The notes beneath the pieces are model-generated. The model was not told the origin of the DNA and ran no database searches. It saw only the letters and a program-made list of their open reading frames with translations. A stretch of 64,000 nt of DNA from JACVRW01 sp038323835. GTDB taxonomy: Bacteria; Actinomycetota; Thermoleophilia; Solirubrobacterales; Thermoleophilaceae. The DNA lies in contig JBBQHI010000001.1 of assembly GCA_038323835.1 (NCBI GenBank), positions 1 through 64,000 on the forward strand, given 5' to 3'. A program made the position numbers and the translations under genes. How positions within the stretch are numbered: position 1 is the first letter of the stretch; each line of letters opens with the position of its first letter. This document shows positions 1 through 8,900 of the stretch, piece after piece.

Positions 1-2
1 GC

Positions 3-1106
3 GTGCGAGCCGAGGCCACGCGCCAAGCGCAGGAGTACGTGGCGACGATGCGCGACGCGACCAGCGCCATGGTCGAGCGCGTGCAGGCGCTCGAAGCCGA
101 GCTGGAAGCGCTGGTCGGCAGCGTGCGCTCAAACGGCGAGCCGTCCGCCCCCCGCGCCACCTCGACCGACGCCTCCACCACCCCACACCCGCAGGCAGGG
201 GAGGGGCATGCCATTGCGCAAAGACGGCGACCAACCCCCGAGGGCGTCACCGGACTGGTGCTCCTCACCGCTGTGGTCGTCGCTCCTGCCGCCGCCCACG
301 CGGACGCGGTGGTCCGTCTGGCGCACGCGGTACCCGGGGCCGGTGCCGCCGAGCTCGAGGTCCAGCACGCCGGGACCAGCGAACCCGCCGGGGAGGCGCG
401 CTTCGGAGAGGTGAGCGCTCGTCACGCGCTTGCGGCCGGTGCCGTGAAGCTGCGTCTCGTGGCGCGAGAGGGCGAACGGGTCCTCGCGAGCGGCTCACTG
501 CGGCTGCGCGATGGAGGGCGCTACACCGTGGTCGCGCAGCTCAGCGGCGGACACGTGAAGCTGAAGGCATACACCGACGGCCGCGCGCGGCCCGGGGTGG
601 TTCGGCTGCGGGTCATCCACGCCGCGCCCGAGCTGGGCAGCCCCGACCTGATGGTGGACGGCAAGACCGTCACGCGCGGCCTGAGGTACCGGGCGGCCAC
701 GCCCTACCTGTCGCTCGAGCCGGGCACTCACCACTACTCCGCGCGCAGCCCCGGGGCCGATGTGATGCTCAGCGGCGGCCTGGACCTGCGGCCGGCGCGG
801 GCCTACACCGGCCTCGTGGTGGGCTCGCGCGGAGCGCGCGTCCGTGTGGTGCTCGCGGTCGATGACACCGCCACGGGCGGAGGGGCCCGATCCGCTCCCG
901 GTGAGCGCACGAGCTCCGGACAGGCGAGCTACGTGGTCCGGCCCGGCGACTCGCTCTGGGCGATCGCGCAGCAAGGCCTGGGAGCTGGGACGAGCGACGC
1001 CGCCGTCGCCCGGCGCGTGGTCCACATCTGGAATGTGAACAAGCAGCGAATTGGCACCGGCGATCCCGATCTGATCTACACGGGCACGAGGTTGCGGCTG
1101 TTCTGA
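3..1106 (+). CDS. DUF4397-LysM cell-wall protein (5' end may lie outside window)
   Basis: The open frame runs from the window edge, so the true start may lie upstream. About 45 N-terminal residues look like a charged coiled coil. A proline/threonine linker follows, then a hydrophobic stretch ending in AAAHA near residues 82-100 (a membrane anchor or internal signal). Two DUF4397-type beta modules follow (about 103-190 and 195-290; the second contains VIHAAPELGSPDLMVDG), and a C-terminal LysM domain begins at YVVRPGDSLWAIA near residue 310. LysM binds peptidoglycan, so the C-terminal part should be extracellular. A gene starting near the hydrophobic stretch is possible, but there is no good in-frame ATG there, and the ATG at 208 is in another frame. 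Domain calls are firm; the N-terminal architecture is uncertain. Confidence 0.7.
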   Translation: MRAEATRQAQEYVATMRDATSAMVERVQALEAELEALVGSVRSNGEPSAPRATSTDASTTPHPQAGEGHAIAQRRRPTPEGVTGLVLLTAVVVAPAAAHADAVVRLAHAVPGAGAAELEVQHAGTSEPAGEARFGEVSARHALAAGAVKLRLVAREGERVLASGSLRLRDGGRYTVVAQLSGGHVKLKAYTDGRARPGVVRLRVIHAAPELGSPDLMVDGKTVTRGLRYRAATPYLSLEPGTHHYSARSPGADVMLSGGLDLRPARAYTGLVVGSRGARVRVVLAVDDTATGGGARSAPGERTSSGQASYVVRPGDSLWAIAQQGLGAGTSDAAVARRVVHIWNVNKQRIGTGDPDLIYTGTRLRLF

Positions 1107-1119
1107 GGCCCGCGCGGGC

Positions 1120-1665
1120 TCAGCTGCGCGTCGGCGAGCGCTGCGCGTCCGTCGCACGCACGGCCGCGGACCGGCGCCCCGGAGGGCGAGGAGAGGGGTC
1201 CACCTCGTCCAGATCCGCGGTCATTCGGGCGTGCGCCTGCTTGATGTCCCTGACGAGCCGTTCCGCGTTCATGCGCAGCGTCCGGCTCAGCTCCTGAATG
1301 TCGGAGGAGAGCTCGAGCCCGTCTTCTCGAACGTCCGCGGCCACCGCGCGAGCGGCTCCGACCAGATCGCGTGCCTCCGCCGTGGCGCCTGCGCGGATGT
1401 CCGCGGCGTACCCGTCGGCGGCCGCGCGTCGTCGGGCCGCATCCTTGACGGCCTCCTCGAGGATCTCCTTCGCCTCCTGCTCGGCGGCGAGCACGCGCAA
1501 CTCGACGGCGCGATCGGCCTCGCTGATCCGATCGCGTCCGCGCGTCTCCGCTTGCTCGCGGAGCTTCTCTGCCACCTCCTCGGCGGCGGCAAGAATGGCA
1601 CGGACTTGCGCCGCACTGGTACCGGCGACCTCGGGCGGGGCTGGGCTTCGGGGCGTTGAAGCCAT
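1120..1665 (-). CDS. Coiled-coil protein, DivIVA / ATP-synthase-b-like
   Basis: 181 residues, rich in Ala, Glu and Arg with long heptad-like helices (about 20-150) and no signal peptide or membrane segment. The pattern (AILAAAEEVAEKLREQAE, then repeated AA-E-A-I-L-E-A) resembles the cytoplasmic coiled coils of DivIVA-like or ATP synthase subunit b-like proteins. No enzyme motif is visible. It converges on the DUF4397-LysM gene, whose N-terminal segment is a similar coiled coil, so the two could act together at the cell envelope; that is inference. The ATG at 1665 gives the natural N-terminus (MASTPRSP). Confidence 0.65.
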   Translation of the reverse strand: MASTPRSPAPPEVAGTSAAQVRAILAAAEEVAEKLREQAETRGRDRISEADRAVELRVLAAEQEAKEILEEAVKDAARRRAAADGYAADIRAGATAEARDLVGAARAVAADVREDGLELSSDIQELSRTLRMNAERLVRDIKQAHARMTADLDEVDPSPRPPGRRSAAVRATDAQRSPTRS

Positions 1666-1922
1666 GACGTGAAGATCTTAATGGGAGGTGCGCGGCGGTC
1701 AACGGTTCCCGCGGCTGGCTGGGACCTCGGCCCAATGGCAGTAGTTAGCCGCGGGGATCGTGCGTGTTAGCGCGCTAGTGCCCGGTCGGCACACGACCTA
1801 GCCTCAAGCTCATTGCCGGAGCCCCACGCTCCGTCCCACTCATCGTCCTGCTGACGGGTGACTACGGTCGCCACCAACGCTTCTCGCGAGCCGCCTCCCG
1901 TTGCACCGATCAAGGAGCAGTC
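1666..1922. other. Divergent intergenic region
   Basis: 257 bases between two divergent genes that should hold both promoters. The only clear element is a good ribosome binding site (AAGGAG, about 1912-1917) just before the ATG at 1923. I could not identify convincing -35/-10 boxes or a small ORF. Confidence 0.5.
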
Positions 1923-2552
1923 ATGAACACGAAGTTCTTCAAGTACGCGGGGATCGCGGCCAGCGTCCTGCTGATCGCCTTCGGCATCGGCTCGGCCGTC
2001 ACGGGCATCAACGGCCGCAGCACCGTGCACGACAACCTCGGGCTGGAGCAGATCACCGGCTCGCCGGACATGAACCCCACGGCGATCAAGGCCGAGGCCA
2101 AGGCCGCGGGAGTCAAGGGTGTCGAGCTGCCCACATGCTCGGTGGCCAACAAGGACGTGAACACCGGCAGCAACGCCAGGTGCTTCGCCAGCTACATCCG
2201 TATCCACGCCCTCGAGGCGACCGGCGGTCGCACCTTCTCGCAGATGGGTCAGTTCCTCACCGCGTCAGGCAAGGAGACCAGCGACAAGGCTGCGGCAGCG
2301 AAGGACCCGAAGACCGGGCAGCCTGTGCCGAACGCCGCCCGCAACGTGTGGGTCACCGCCACCGCGCTGACCACGGCGCTGAACACCAGCTACTTCGCTG
2401 AGAGCGTCTCGCTCTTCGCGATCATCATGGGCATCGCCCTGATCCTCACGGGGCTCGGTCTTTTGGTGATGACCATTCGCTGGATGCGGGAGCCCGAGAG
2501 CGCCAAGCGCGAGGCGCCCGTGGTCACCCCGAAGCCGGCCGTCGTCGCCTAG
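1923..2552 (+). CDS. Two-helix membrane protein, LigA-misannotated family type
   Basis: 209 residues. An N-terminal membrane helix (about 8-28, AGIAASVLLIAFGIGSAVTG) is followed by an extracytoplasmic loop of about 130 residues with two cysteines (in LPTCS and ARCFAS), which could form a disulfide. A second helix (about 160-185) leads to a short positively charged cytoplasmic tail. This helix-loop-helix plan, with a conserved HALEATGGRTFSQM-type segment in the loop, resembles actinobacterial membrane proteins often mislabelled as aromatic ring-opening dioxygenase LigA. No catalytic motif is visible and the function is unknown. The AAGGAG site supports the start. A strong hairpin terminator follows. 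Confidence 0.75.
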   Translation: MNTKFFKYAGIAASVLLIAFGIGSAVTGINGRSTVHDNLGLEQITGSPDMNPTAIKAEAKAAGVKGVELPTCSVANKDVNTGSNARCFASYIRIHALEATGGRTFSQMGQFLTASGKETSDKAAAAKDPKTGQPVPNAARNVWVTATALTTALNTSYFAESVSLFAIIMGIALILTGLGLLVMTIRWMREPESAKREAPVVTPKPAVVA

Positions 2553-2570
2553 CGGCCGCAGTTACGCATC

Positions 2571-2606
2571 CCTCGGCCCGTCCGCTCGTCCGTAGGCGGG
2601 CCGAGG
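2571..2606 (+). terminator. Rho-independent-type terminator
   Basis: A perfect 10-base stem (CCTCGGCCCG at 2571-2580 pairing with CGGGCCGAGG at 2597-2606) with a 16-base loop, followed by TTCTCTT. It lies just after the two-helix membrane protein and separates it from the alcohol dehydrogenase. Confidence 0.75.
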
Positions 2607-2645
2607 TTCTCTTCATCCGGATACGCACAACACAGGGAGGCTGAC

Positions 2646-3740
2646 ATGAAGGCTCTCGTCTATCAGGGCGCCAACCAACGAAGCTGGGACACCGTGCCCG
2701 ATCCGGGCATCGTCGATCCCACCGACGCGATCGTTCGCGTCACCAGCTCCACCATCTGCGGGACCGATCTTCACATCCTCAAGGGCGATGTGCCCGAGAC
2801 CACCCCGGGCACCGTTCTCGGCCACGAGGCGATCGGGACCGTCCAGGAGGTCGGCAGTGCGGTGACGTCGGTGGCCGCGGGCGACCGCGTGCTGGTGTCC
2901 TGCATCAGCGCCTGCGGTCGCTGCCGCTTCTGCAAGGAGGCCCGCTACGGGCAGTGCCTCGGCGGCGGGGGCTGGATCCTCGGGCACACCATCGACGGCC
3001 TGCAGGCCGAGTACGCCCGCACGCCGTTCGCCGACAACTCGCTTCACAAGGTCCCCGAGGCGCTCAGCGACGAGCAGGTCCTGTTCCTCGCCGACATCCT
3101 TCCCACTGCCTTTGAGATCGGCGTGCTCGCCGGCACGGTCCGCCCGGGCGACGTGGTGGCCATCGTCGGCGCAGGGCCGATCGGTCTCGCCGCGATCCTC
3201 ACCGCCCGGCTGTTCACGCCCAGCCAGATCATCGCCATCGACCTCGCCGACAGCCGCCTCGAGCGCGCCGGTGAGTTTGGTGCGGACACCACGATCAACA
3301 ACGGCACCCAGGACGCCACCGCGATGATAATGGAGCTCACCGGAGGGCTCGGGGCCGACGTGGCCGTCGAGGCCGTGGGCGTCCCGCAGACCTTCGAGCT
3401 CGCCACCGGCCTGATCCGCCCCGGCGGACACGTGGCCAACATCGGCGTGCACGGGCACCCCGCGACGCTGCATCTCGAATCGATGTGGAGCCGCGACGTG
3501 ACCCTAACCACGGGGCTCGTGGACACGTCGACGATCCCGCAGCTGATGGAACTCATCCAGCACGGGCGGCTCGACCCCACAGTCCTGGCCACCCATCGCT
3601 TCGGCCTGAGCGACACGATGGACGCCTACGACACGTTCGCCGACGCGGCCACCACCGGCGCACTGAAGGTCGTGCTCCAGGGCTCGCCCATCGCGCCCCC
3701 GGATCCGGCGGTCCAGGTTCCCGTTATGGCCGCCGGCTAG
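2646..3740 (+). CDS. Zinc-dependent alcohol dehydrogenase (MDR superfamily)
   Basis: 364 residues, full length for a medium-chain dehydrogenase. Catalytic zinc ligands are visible at Cys38 (ICGTDLH) and His60-Glu61 (GHE). The structural zinc lobe has four cysteines at 90, 93, 96 and 104 (CGRCRFCKEARYGQC). The Rossmann motif GAGPIG is at 175-180, followed by the acidic IAIDLAD that usually indicates NAD rather than NADP. It should oxidise an alcohol or reduce an aldehyde/ketone in the cytoplasm; the substrate cannot be read from sequence. The ribosome binding site AGGGAGG precedes the ATG. It appears monocistronic between two hairpins. Confidence 0.93.
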   Translation: MKALVYQGANQRSWDTVPDPGIVDPTDAIVRVTSSTICGTDLHILKGDVPETTPGTVLGHEAIGTVQEVGSAVTSVAAGDRVLVSCISACGRCRFCKEARYGQCLGGGGWILGHTIDGLQAEYARTPFADNSLHKVPEALSDEQVLFLADILPTAFEIGVLAGTVRPGDVVAIVGAGPIGLAAILTARLFTPSQIIAIDLADSRLERAGEFGADTTINNGTQDATAMIMELTGGLGADVAVEAVGVPQTFELATGLIRPGGHVANIGVHGHPATLHLESMWSRDVTLTTGLVDTSTIPQLMELIQHGRLDPTVLATHRFGLSDTMDAYDTFADAATTGALKVVLQGSPIAPPDPAVQVPVMAAG

Positions 3741-3776
3741 GGCCGGAGCGAGTGGATGCCGAAAGTTCATCACGAA

Positions 3777-3791
3777 CGGGCGAAGCGCCCG
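3777..3791. terminator. Short GC hairpin between convergent genes
   Basis: A perfect 6-base stem (CGGGCG/CGCCCG) with an AAG loop, between the ends of the plus-strand alcohol dehydrogenase and the minus-strand secreted protein. There is no T-tract, so termination activity is only plausible. Confidence 0.4.
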
Positions 3792-3834
3792 GGGCAAACC
3801 GCGCCCGGACGCTCACCCGTTGGCGTGCCGCGTG

Positions 3835-4593
3835 TCAGGAAATGACCTCGACCAACTGGAGCCGTTCCACGGGCCCCTTGACCGAGAGCTCCGCCACCTG
3901 GCCGATGCCCTTGACGTAGTACTTGTTGTCAAGGACCCCCGGCTCCAGGTCGGTGGTCTCCGCGGTGCGTAGGGCGTGTTGGAACGTGCCGTAGGGCACG
4001 GTGATCGGCGCTGAGAGGCTGATCACCTTGAACACGTCCTCCGCGTGACCCTGGAACCACTCCTGGCGGAACTGGCGTCCCACCTGTGGCCGGGCCTGCA
4101 TGAAGACGCCGGGCTGGGCACCGTTCACCCCGGCGTGGAACGACCCCTCGGTGCTGTCCACGTGGCCCTGCTCATCGAGGGTGGCCGTGTCCTCGCCGAA
4201 GTACCAGACGTTCCCGCACCTGTCCTGGGCGTAGTAGTCACTCGTCCGCTCCTCCAGGGCACCGTCCAGGTACAGCCGGTCCTCGACCACACGCGTGGTC
4301 ACGCCGTCGATCACCTTGGTCCTCGAGGTGGTGTAGAACAGGTCGAGCGCGCTCTTGCCGTCCTTGGTGCCGGTGTAGACGAGCTCCCTTCCCGGCTTCA
4401 GCGGGAACAACGGGTTGTTCACGTTCGGGCTGAAGTGCGCCGGCTTGATGCGTGGGTGGTAGTTAGACCCCGGTCCGAACGTGGGCAGGTGGCACCTCGT
4501 CCTCGTCCCATCGCCGGTCCCGGCACTCGCTATTCCGACACTTGAGAAAAACACCGCCAGCGCAGTCGCGGCTGCGACAAATGTCCTGTTCAT
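3835..4593 (-). CDS. Secreted protein of unknown function
   Basis: 252 residues with a typical Sec signal peptide (FVAAATALAVFFSSVGIASA, cleavage near residue 24). The mature part is beta-rich, contains two cysteines, and has regularly spaced segments such as NPLFPLKPGRELVYTG and SDYYAQDRCGNVWYFGED. Similar secreted proteins occur in actinobacteria without an assigned role. I recognise no catalytic motif. The AAAGGGGG ribosome binding site supports the ATG. It is exported, and its function is unknown. Confidence 0.8.
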   Translation of the reverse strand: MNRTFVAAATALAVFFSSVGIASAGTGDGTRTRCHLPTFGPGSNYHPRIKPAHFSPNVNNPLFPLKPGRELVYTGTKDGKSALDLFYTTSRTKVIDGVTTRVVEDRLYLDGALEERTSDYYAQDRCGNVWYFGEDTATLDEQGHVDSTEGSFHAGVNGAQPGVFMQARPQVGRQFRQEWFQGHAEDVFKVISLSAPITVPYGTFQHALRTAETTDLEPGVLDNKYYVKGIGQVAELSVKGPVERLQLVEVIS

Positions 4594-4665
4594 GGTGAAC
4601 CCCCTTTACGGGTAGATGCTGGAGCGACGCAGCATCAACCAGGGGAATGAGAGCGACGTGAGGAC

Positions 4666-5616
4666 TCAGCGAGCGGGTCCCAGCGCCCCCAGCTCCTCCA
4701 GAATCGGAGGGATGCCCTCGCGCGGCGAGGGATAGCGGAACTCGAAGCCGGTTTCCCGGATCGCCGAGTTGTCGGCGTGGGCGTCGAAGGTCATGGCCTC
4801 CACCGCCACCGGCCCGCCGATCAGTCCCGCAATCGCGCCCGGCACCCGCCGGGCGTGCTTCTTGCCCATCAGGTCAGCCGTCTGGTCGAGCAGCTCCCCC
4901 TGCGTGATGTCGGAGCCGTCGGTGGCGAGGAAGACGTGCCCGGCCAGGTCGCCTCGAGGCAGGCCCGCCAGGTGCACGAGCGCGCGTGCCGCGTCGGTCA
5001 CGTGCGTGAGCGGCAACCTGTTCTTCCCGGATCCGATCACCACCGCGCGCCCCTTGCGCAACCCCTCGACGTAGATGTCGGAGAAGCCCTTGCCCGGGCC
5101 GTAGACCATGACCCCGAAGTGGACGAACGCGGTGTCGATGCTCGATGCCTCCAGGAGCCTGCGCGTCGGCACGCCGATCATCGCGAAGCCGTGGTCGCCC
5201 GAGCGCAGTGGCGATGCGTGGCTGATCGTCCCGCTCGCGTCGGGCTGGAGGTCGTCGGCGCCGGCGATCGACACGTACACGGGCCGTTCACCGGCCGGCA
5301 GGCCCTCCAGCGCCTCGAGCTCGGCGGCGGTGGCGGCCACACGCTCGTCCCTCACCGCGCGCATCGCCCCGCGGCTCATCCGCTTGGGCAACGACGGCTG
5401 GACCAGGTCGATCAGGACGTCGGCGCCGCGCGCCTGATCGATCCAGGTCGGCTCCAGGGCGTTGCCGCGAACCGGCTCCGCCCCGGCGGCGCTCAGCGAC
5501 GCCGCCGCCGAGTCGGAGCGGGCGAGGGCGCGCACCCGAAGGCCGCGCTCCACCGCCTCGTTCACCACCGCGCTTCCGATGAAGCCGGTGCCGCCGACGA
5601 TGAAGAGGGTCGCCAA
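4666..5616 (-). CDS. NAD(P)-binding epimerase-like oxidoreductase
   Basis: 316 residues. The N-terminus IVGGTGFIGSAVV is the GxxGxxG dinucleotide-binding motif of the extended SDR/NAD-dependent epimerase group. The catalytic YxxxK is not obvious, so it resembles the atypical NmrA/NDUFA9-type members. The start is a TTG lying directly after the TAG of the upstream ABM-like gene (5617-5619), so the two are probably translationally coupled. Substrate unknown. Confidence 0.85.
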   Translation of the reverse strand: MATLFIVGGTGFIGSAVVNEAVERGLRVRALARSDSAAASLSAAGAEPVRGNALEPTWIDQARGADVLIDLVQPSLPKRMSRGAMRAVRDERVAATAAELEALEGLPAGERPVYVSIAGADDLQPDASGTISHASPLRSGDHGFAMIGVPTRRLLEASSIDTAFVHFGVMVYGPGKGFSDIYVEGLRKGRAVVIGSGKNRLPLTHVTDAARALVHLAGLPRGDLAGHVFLATDGSDITQGELLDQTADLMGKKHARRVPGAIAGLIGGPVAVEAMTFDAHADNSAIRETGFEFRYPSPREGIPPILEELGALGPAR

Positions 5617-5889
5617 CTAGCGCCTCACGATGTTGTGAATGTCGGTCACCTCGGGCTCGCCGGGCTCTATCCCGATGTCAGAGAGGATCGGCATCAGGCG
5701 CTCGCCGAAGGCCATGAGCTGCTCGCGGGAGTCCCAGATCTCGCTCACGCGAAGGTTCGGGTCGGTCCCAAAGCAGACGTGGAGGTCGAGCCCGTCGGGC
5801 GGCCAGTCGCCCTCCCCGAGCCGGCGCAAACTCTCGTCGTACTGCTCCGCGGTCAGCGACGCGGGGGCGAAACGGATGAGGACGCTCAT
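5617..5889 (-). CDS. Small dimeric alpha/beta-barrel (ABM-like) protein
   Basis: 90 residues. The pattern MSVLIRFAPASLTAEQYDESLRRL, then VCFGTDPNLRVSEIWDSREQ and a C-terminal helix, fits the ferredoxin-like ABM/EthD fold of small monooxygenases and stress-response barrels. It is the first gene of a two-gene operon with the epimerase-like gene (stop and start adjacent). A much longer reading frame extends upstream on this strand but is antisense to the FAD oxidoreductase; the ATG at 5889 is the sensible start. Confidence 0.8.
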   Translation of the reverse strand: MSVLIRFAPASLTAEQYDESLRRLGEGDWPPDGLDLHVCFGTDPNLRVSEIWDSREQLMAFGERLMPILSDIGIEPGEPEVTDIHNIVRR

Positions 5890-5979
5890 GGCGGTACTCC
5901 GTGGTCGGGATCGGGCGGACCCTAACCGCTGCGGCCGGGCCGCTGGACTTGGGGTCCCGCGGTCGTCGATGATGAGCCC

Positions 5980-8900
5980 ATGCCGGCGAAGCAGAGGGTC
6001 GCAATCCTCGGCGGAGGAATGGCGTCGATCACCGCCGCCTACGAGCTCACGAGCAGCCCCGAGCTCCGCGAGCGCTACGACGTAACGATCCACCAGTCGG
6101 GCTGGCGGCTCGGGGGCAAGTGCGCGAGCGGGCGCAACGCCGCGCACGGCGAGCGGATCGAGGAGCACGGGCTGCACATCTGGTTCGGCTTCTACGAGAA
6201 CGCCTTCCGGGTGATGCGCGACGCCTACGAACAGCTCGGTCGCAGGCCCGGCCAGCCGCTGGCCACCTGGCGCGACGCGTTCAAGCCATGTGAGCAGATC
6301 GTGCTCTACGAGTGCTTCGAGGAGCGCTGGCGGGGCTGGGGATTCGCTCCTCCGCCCAACCTGCTCACCCCCGGCGACTCGAGCTACCTGCCCACGTTCT
6401 GGGAGGTGGCCCACACGATGCTCGACTACCTCTTCGGTCGCTGGGAGGGGCTCAAGGCCACCAACCCGCACGCCCCCGGCCCGCCTCCCGTCCCGCTGCC
6501 CTTCGGGATCCACCTGCCCTTCGGCGTGCCGTTCGGGATCGATCGCATGGCGAGCCACGCCGTCGCACGGCTCGTTCCCTGGGATCTGCCCTCGCCGGAG
6601 CGGGCGATCATCGACGCGCTCGCCATTGCCCAGCAGGGAAAGCTGCTGGGCCCGATCGGCTCGGACGAGCACACCCACCGCTCGCTGCTGTTCGACGCCA
6701 TCGACGAGTTCAAGCGCTGGCTGTGGCACTACATCGTGGAGCCGAATCTCGGCGACGACGACCTTCGCCTGTTCTTCACGATGTTCGACACCGGCACCAC
6801 GATCCTCGAGGGCATCGTCGAGGACGGCCTGATCGAGCGCGGCTTCGACGGCGTGAACGACGAGGACCTCCGGGCGTGGCTGGTGCGCCACGGGGCACAC
6901 CAGATCACCGTGGACCAGGGTCCGTTCGTGCGCGGGCTCTACGACATGGCGTTCGCCTACACGAACGGCGACGTGAGCACGCCCGACATGGCGGCGGGCA
7001 CCGCGATACACGACCTGCTGCGGATCTTCTTCACCTATCGCGAGGCGTTCGCCTGGAAGATGCAGGCGGGGATGGGGGACACCGTGTTCACTCCCTTCTA
7101 CGAGGTCCTGAAAAAGCGCGGGGTCCGGTTCGAGTTCTTTCACCACGTGTCGAAGCTGGGGCTCTCGCCCGACCGCAGCACGGTCGACACGATCGAGGTC
7201 ATCCCCCAGGTGCGCCTCAAGGGGGCGGAGTACGACCCGCTCGTCGAGGTCAAGGGGCTCCTGTCCTGGCCGAGCGAGCCCCGCTGGGATCAGATCGTGG
7301 AGGGTGAGAAGCTGCGCGGCCAGGGCGTGAACCTCGAGTGGGATCCCAACCCGCTCGCGCACGGGGCGAAGACCCTGCGACAGGGCGAGGACTTCGACCT
7401 CGTGGTGCTCGGCATCTCCGTGGCCGCCCTGCCGGCGATCTGCGAGGAGCTGATTGCGGACGCGGACAACCCCGGATTCCGCTCCATGATCGACAACTCG
7501 CACACGGTGATGACCCAGGCCTTTCAGCTCTGGCTCAACCGCCCGCTGTCCGAGCTCGGGTGGCCGTTCGTGGACGACTCGATCATGACCACGTACGTCG
7601 AGCCGCTCGACACCTACGCGGAGATGAGTCACCTGATCCCGCGCGAGGCCTGGCCCGCCGGGGGGGAGGACGTCCAGAACGTCGCCTACTTCTGCGGGGT
7701 GCTCGAGGACCGCCCGGGCGACTCCCAGGAGACGGCCAACGATCGGGCCCGGGCCGGCGCGATGGCCTACCTGCGGCGCGACGCGGCCGGCATCTGGCCG
7801 AAGAGCATCGACCGCGGCGGCAGAGGCTTCGACTGGAACCTGCTGGCAGGGGGCGGCAGGGGGCCGTCGCGGTTCGACTCGCAGTACTGGCTCGCGAACT
7901 TCCAGCCCACCGAGCGCTACGTGCTCACGCCGGCGGGCAGCGTCCGGCACCGGCTGGGCGCGGACCAGTCCGGCTACGAGAACCTGTTCCTGGCCGGCGA
8001 CTGGGTGAAGACGGGCCTGGACGCCGGCTGCGTGGAGGCGGCGGTGATGTCGGGCATGCAGGCCTCCCGGGCGATCTGCGGCGTGCCCCAGGAGATCGTC
8101 GGCGAGGACCAGACCTGGCTTGGCGGGCAGCGCGAGGACCGCACGCCGGAGGCGCCCGCGGGGCTTCCCCCGTACGTGGACTACGGCGGGCTCGCCACCT
8201 GCCCGTCGCCGGTGGACTGCGACGACGCCACGCTCTACAGCTTCTTCCTCGAGGGCGACCACGACCGCCTGGCCACGCTGTGCGACCGGGTGTTCACGCA
8301 GCCGTCGGATGGCCAGCTCGACCTGCGCCCGCTCGGGTCGTTGGTGATGCTGAGCTTCGGCCGGGTCGAGAAGATCAAGCCGCAGCTGGAGCCCTGGAGT
8401 CGCATGGGGTTCGCGCGTGAGCTTCAGGTGGCGTTCTGGGTGCCGGTCGTGGCCATCCGCAGCGAGGGGATCCTTCCGGTGGCGGTATCGCTGGGCTGGT
8501 TCGTGCCCTACATGTGGGTGGACAATCCGCTGTCGCTCGCGGGCGGGAGAGAGATCTACGGGTTCAACAAGAACCTCGGTGGCATCAAGCTCCCGGTGGA
8601 CGGCGGCAAGCTCACGCTCGAGGCCTACGGCGGCGACTTCGGCGGGGGCGAGCCGGCCGGCTGGCATCCGCTGATCGAGGTGACCCCGCCCACGCCGAGT
8701 CCGTTCGGGAGCAGCACCAGCGAGTGGGAGGACCTGGACGGCCTCGTCGACGTCGTCCGGCGCGAGCTCCGGGGAGGGCAGTCCGATCTGGTGTCCCTGC
8801 CCGGTCTCGACCTGCCCGACCAGGTGTTCGCGGACATCCTGGGGAGCAGCGGCCCGCCGCAGATCTTCCTGAAGCAGTTCCGCTCGGTGGCGGGCGGCAA

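Noticed and set aside
5617..8667. A 1016-codon open frame on the minus strand covering most of the FAD-fusion gene
   Set aside because: Its sequence is low-complexity His/Arg/Val-rich and antisense to a gene with clear motifs. Only its last 90 codons (5617-5889) look like a protein.
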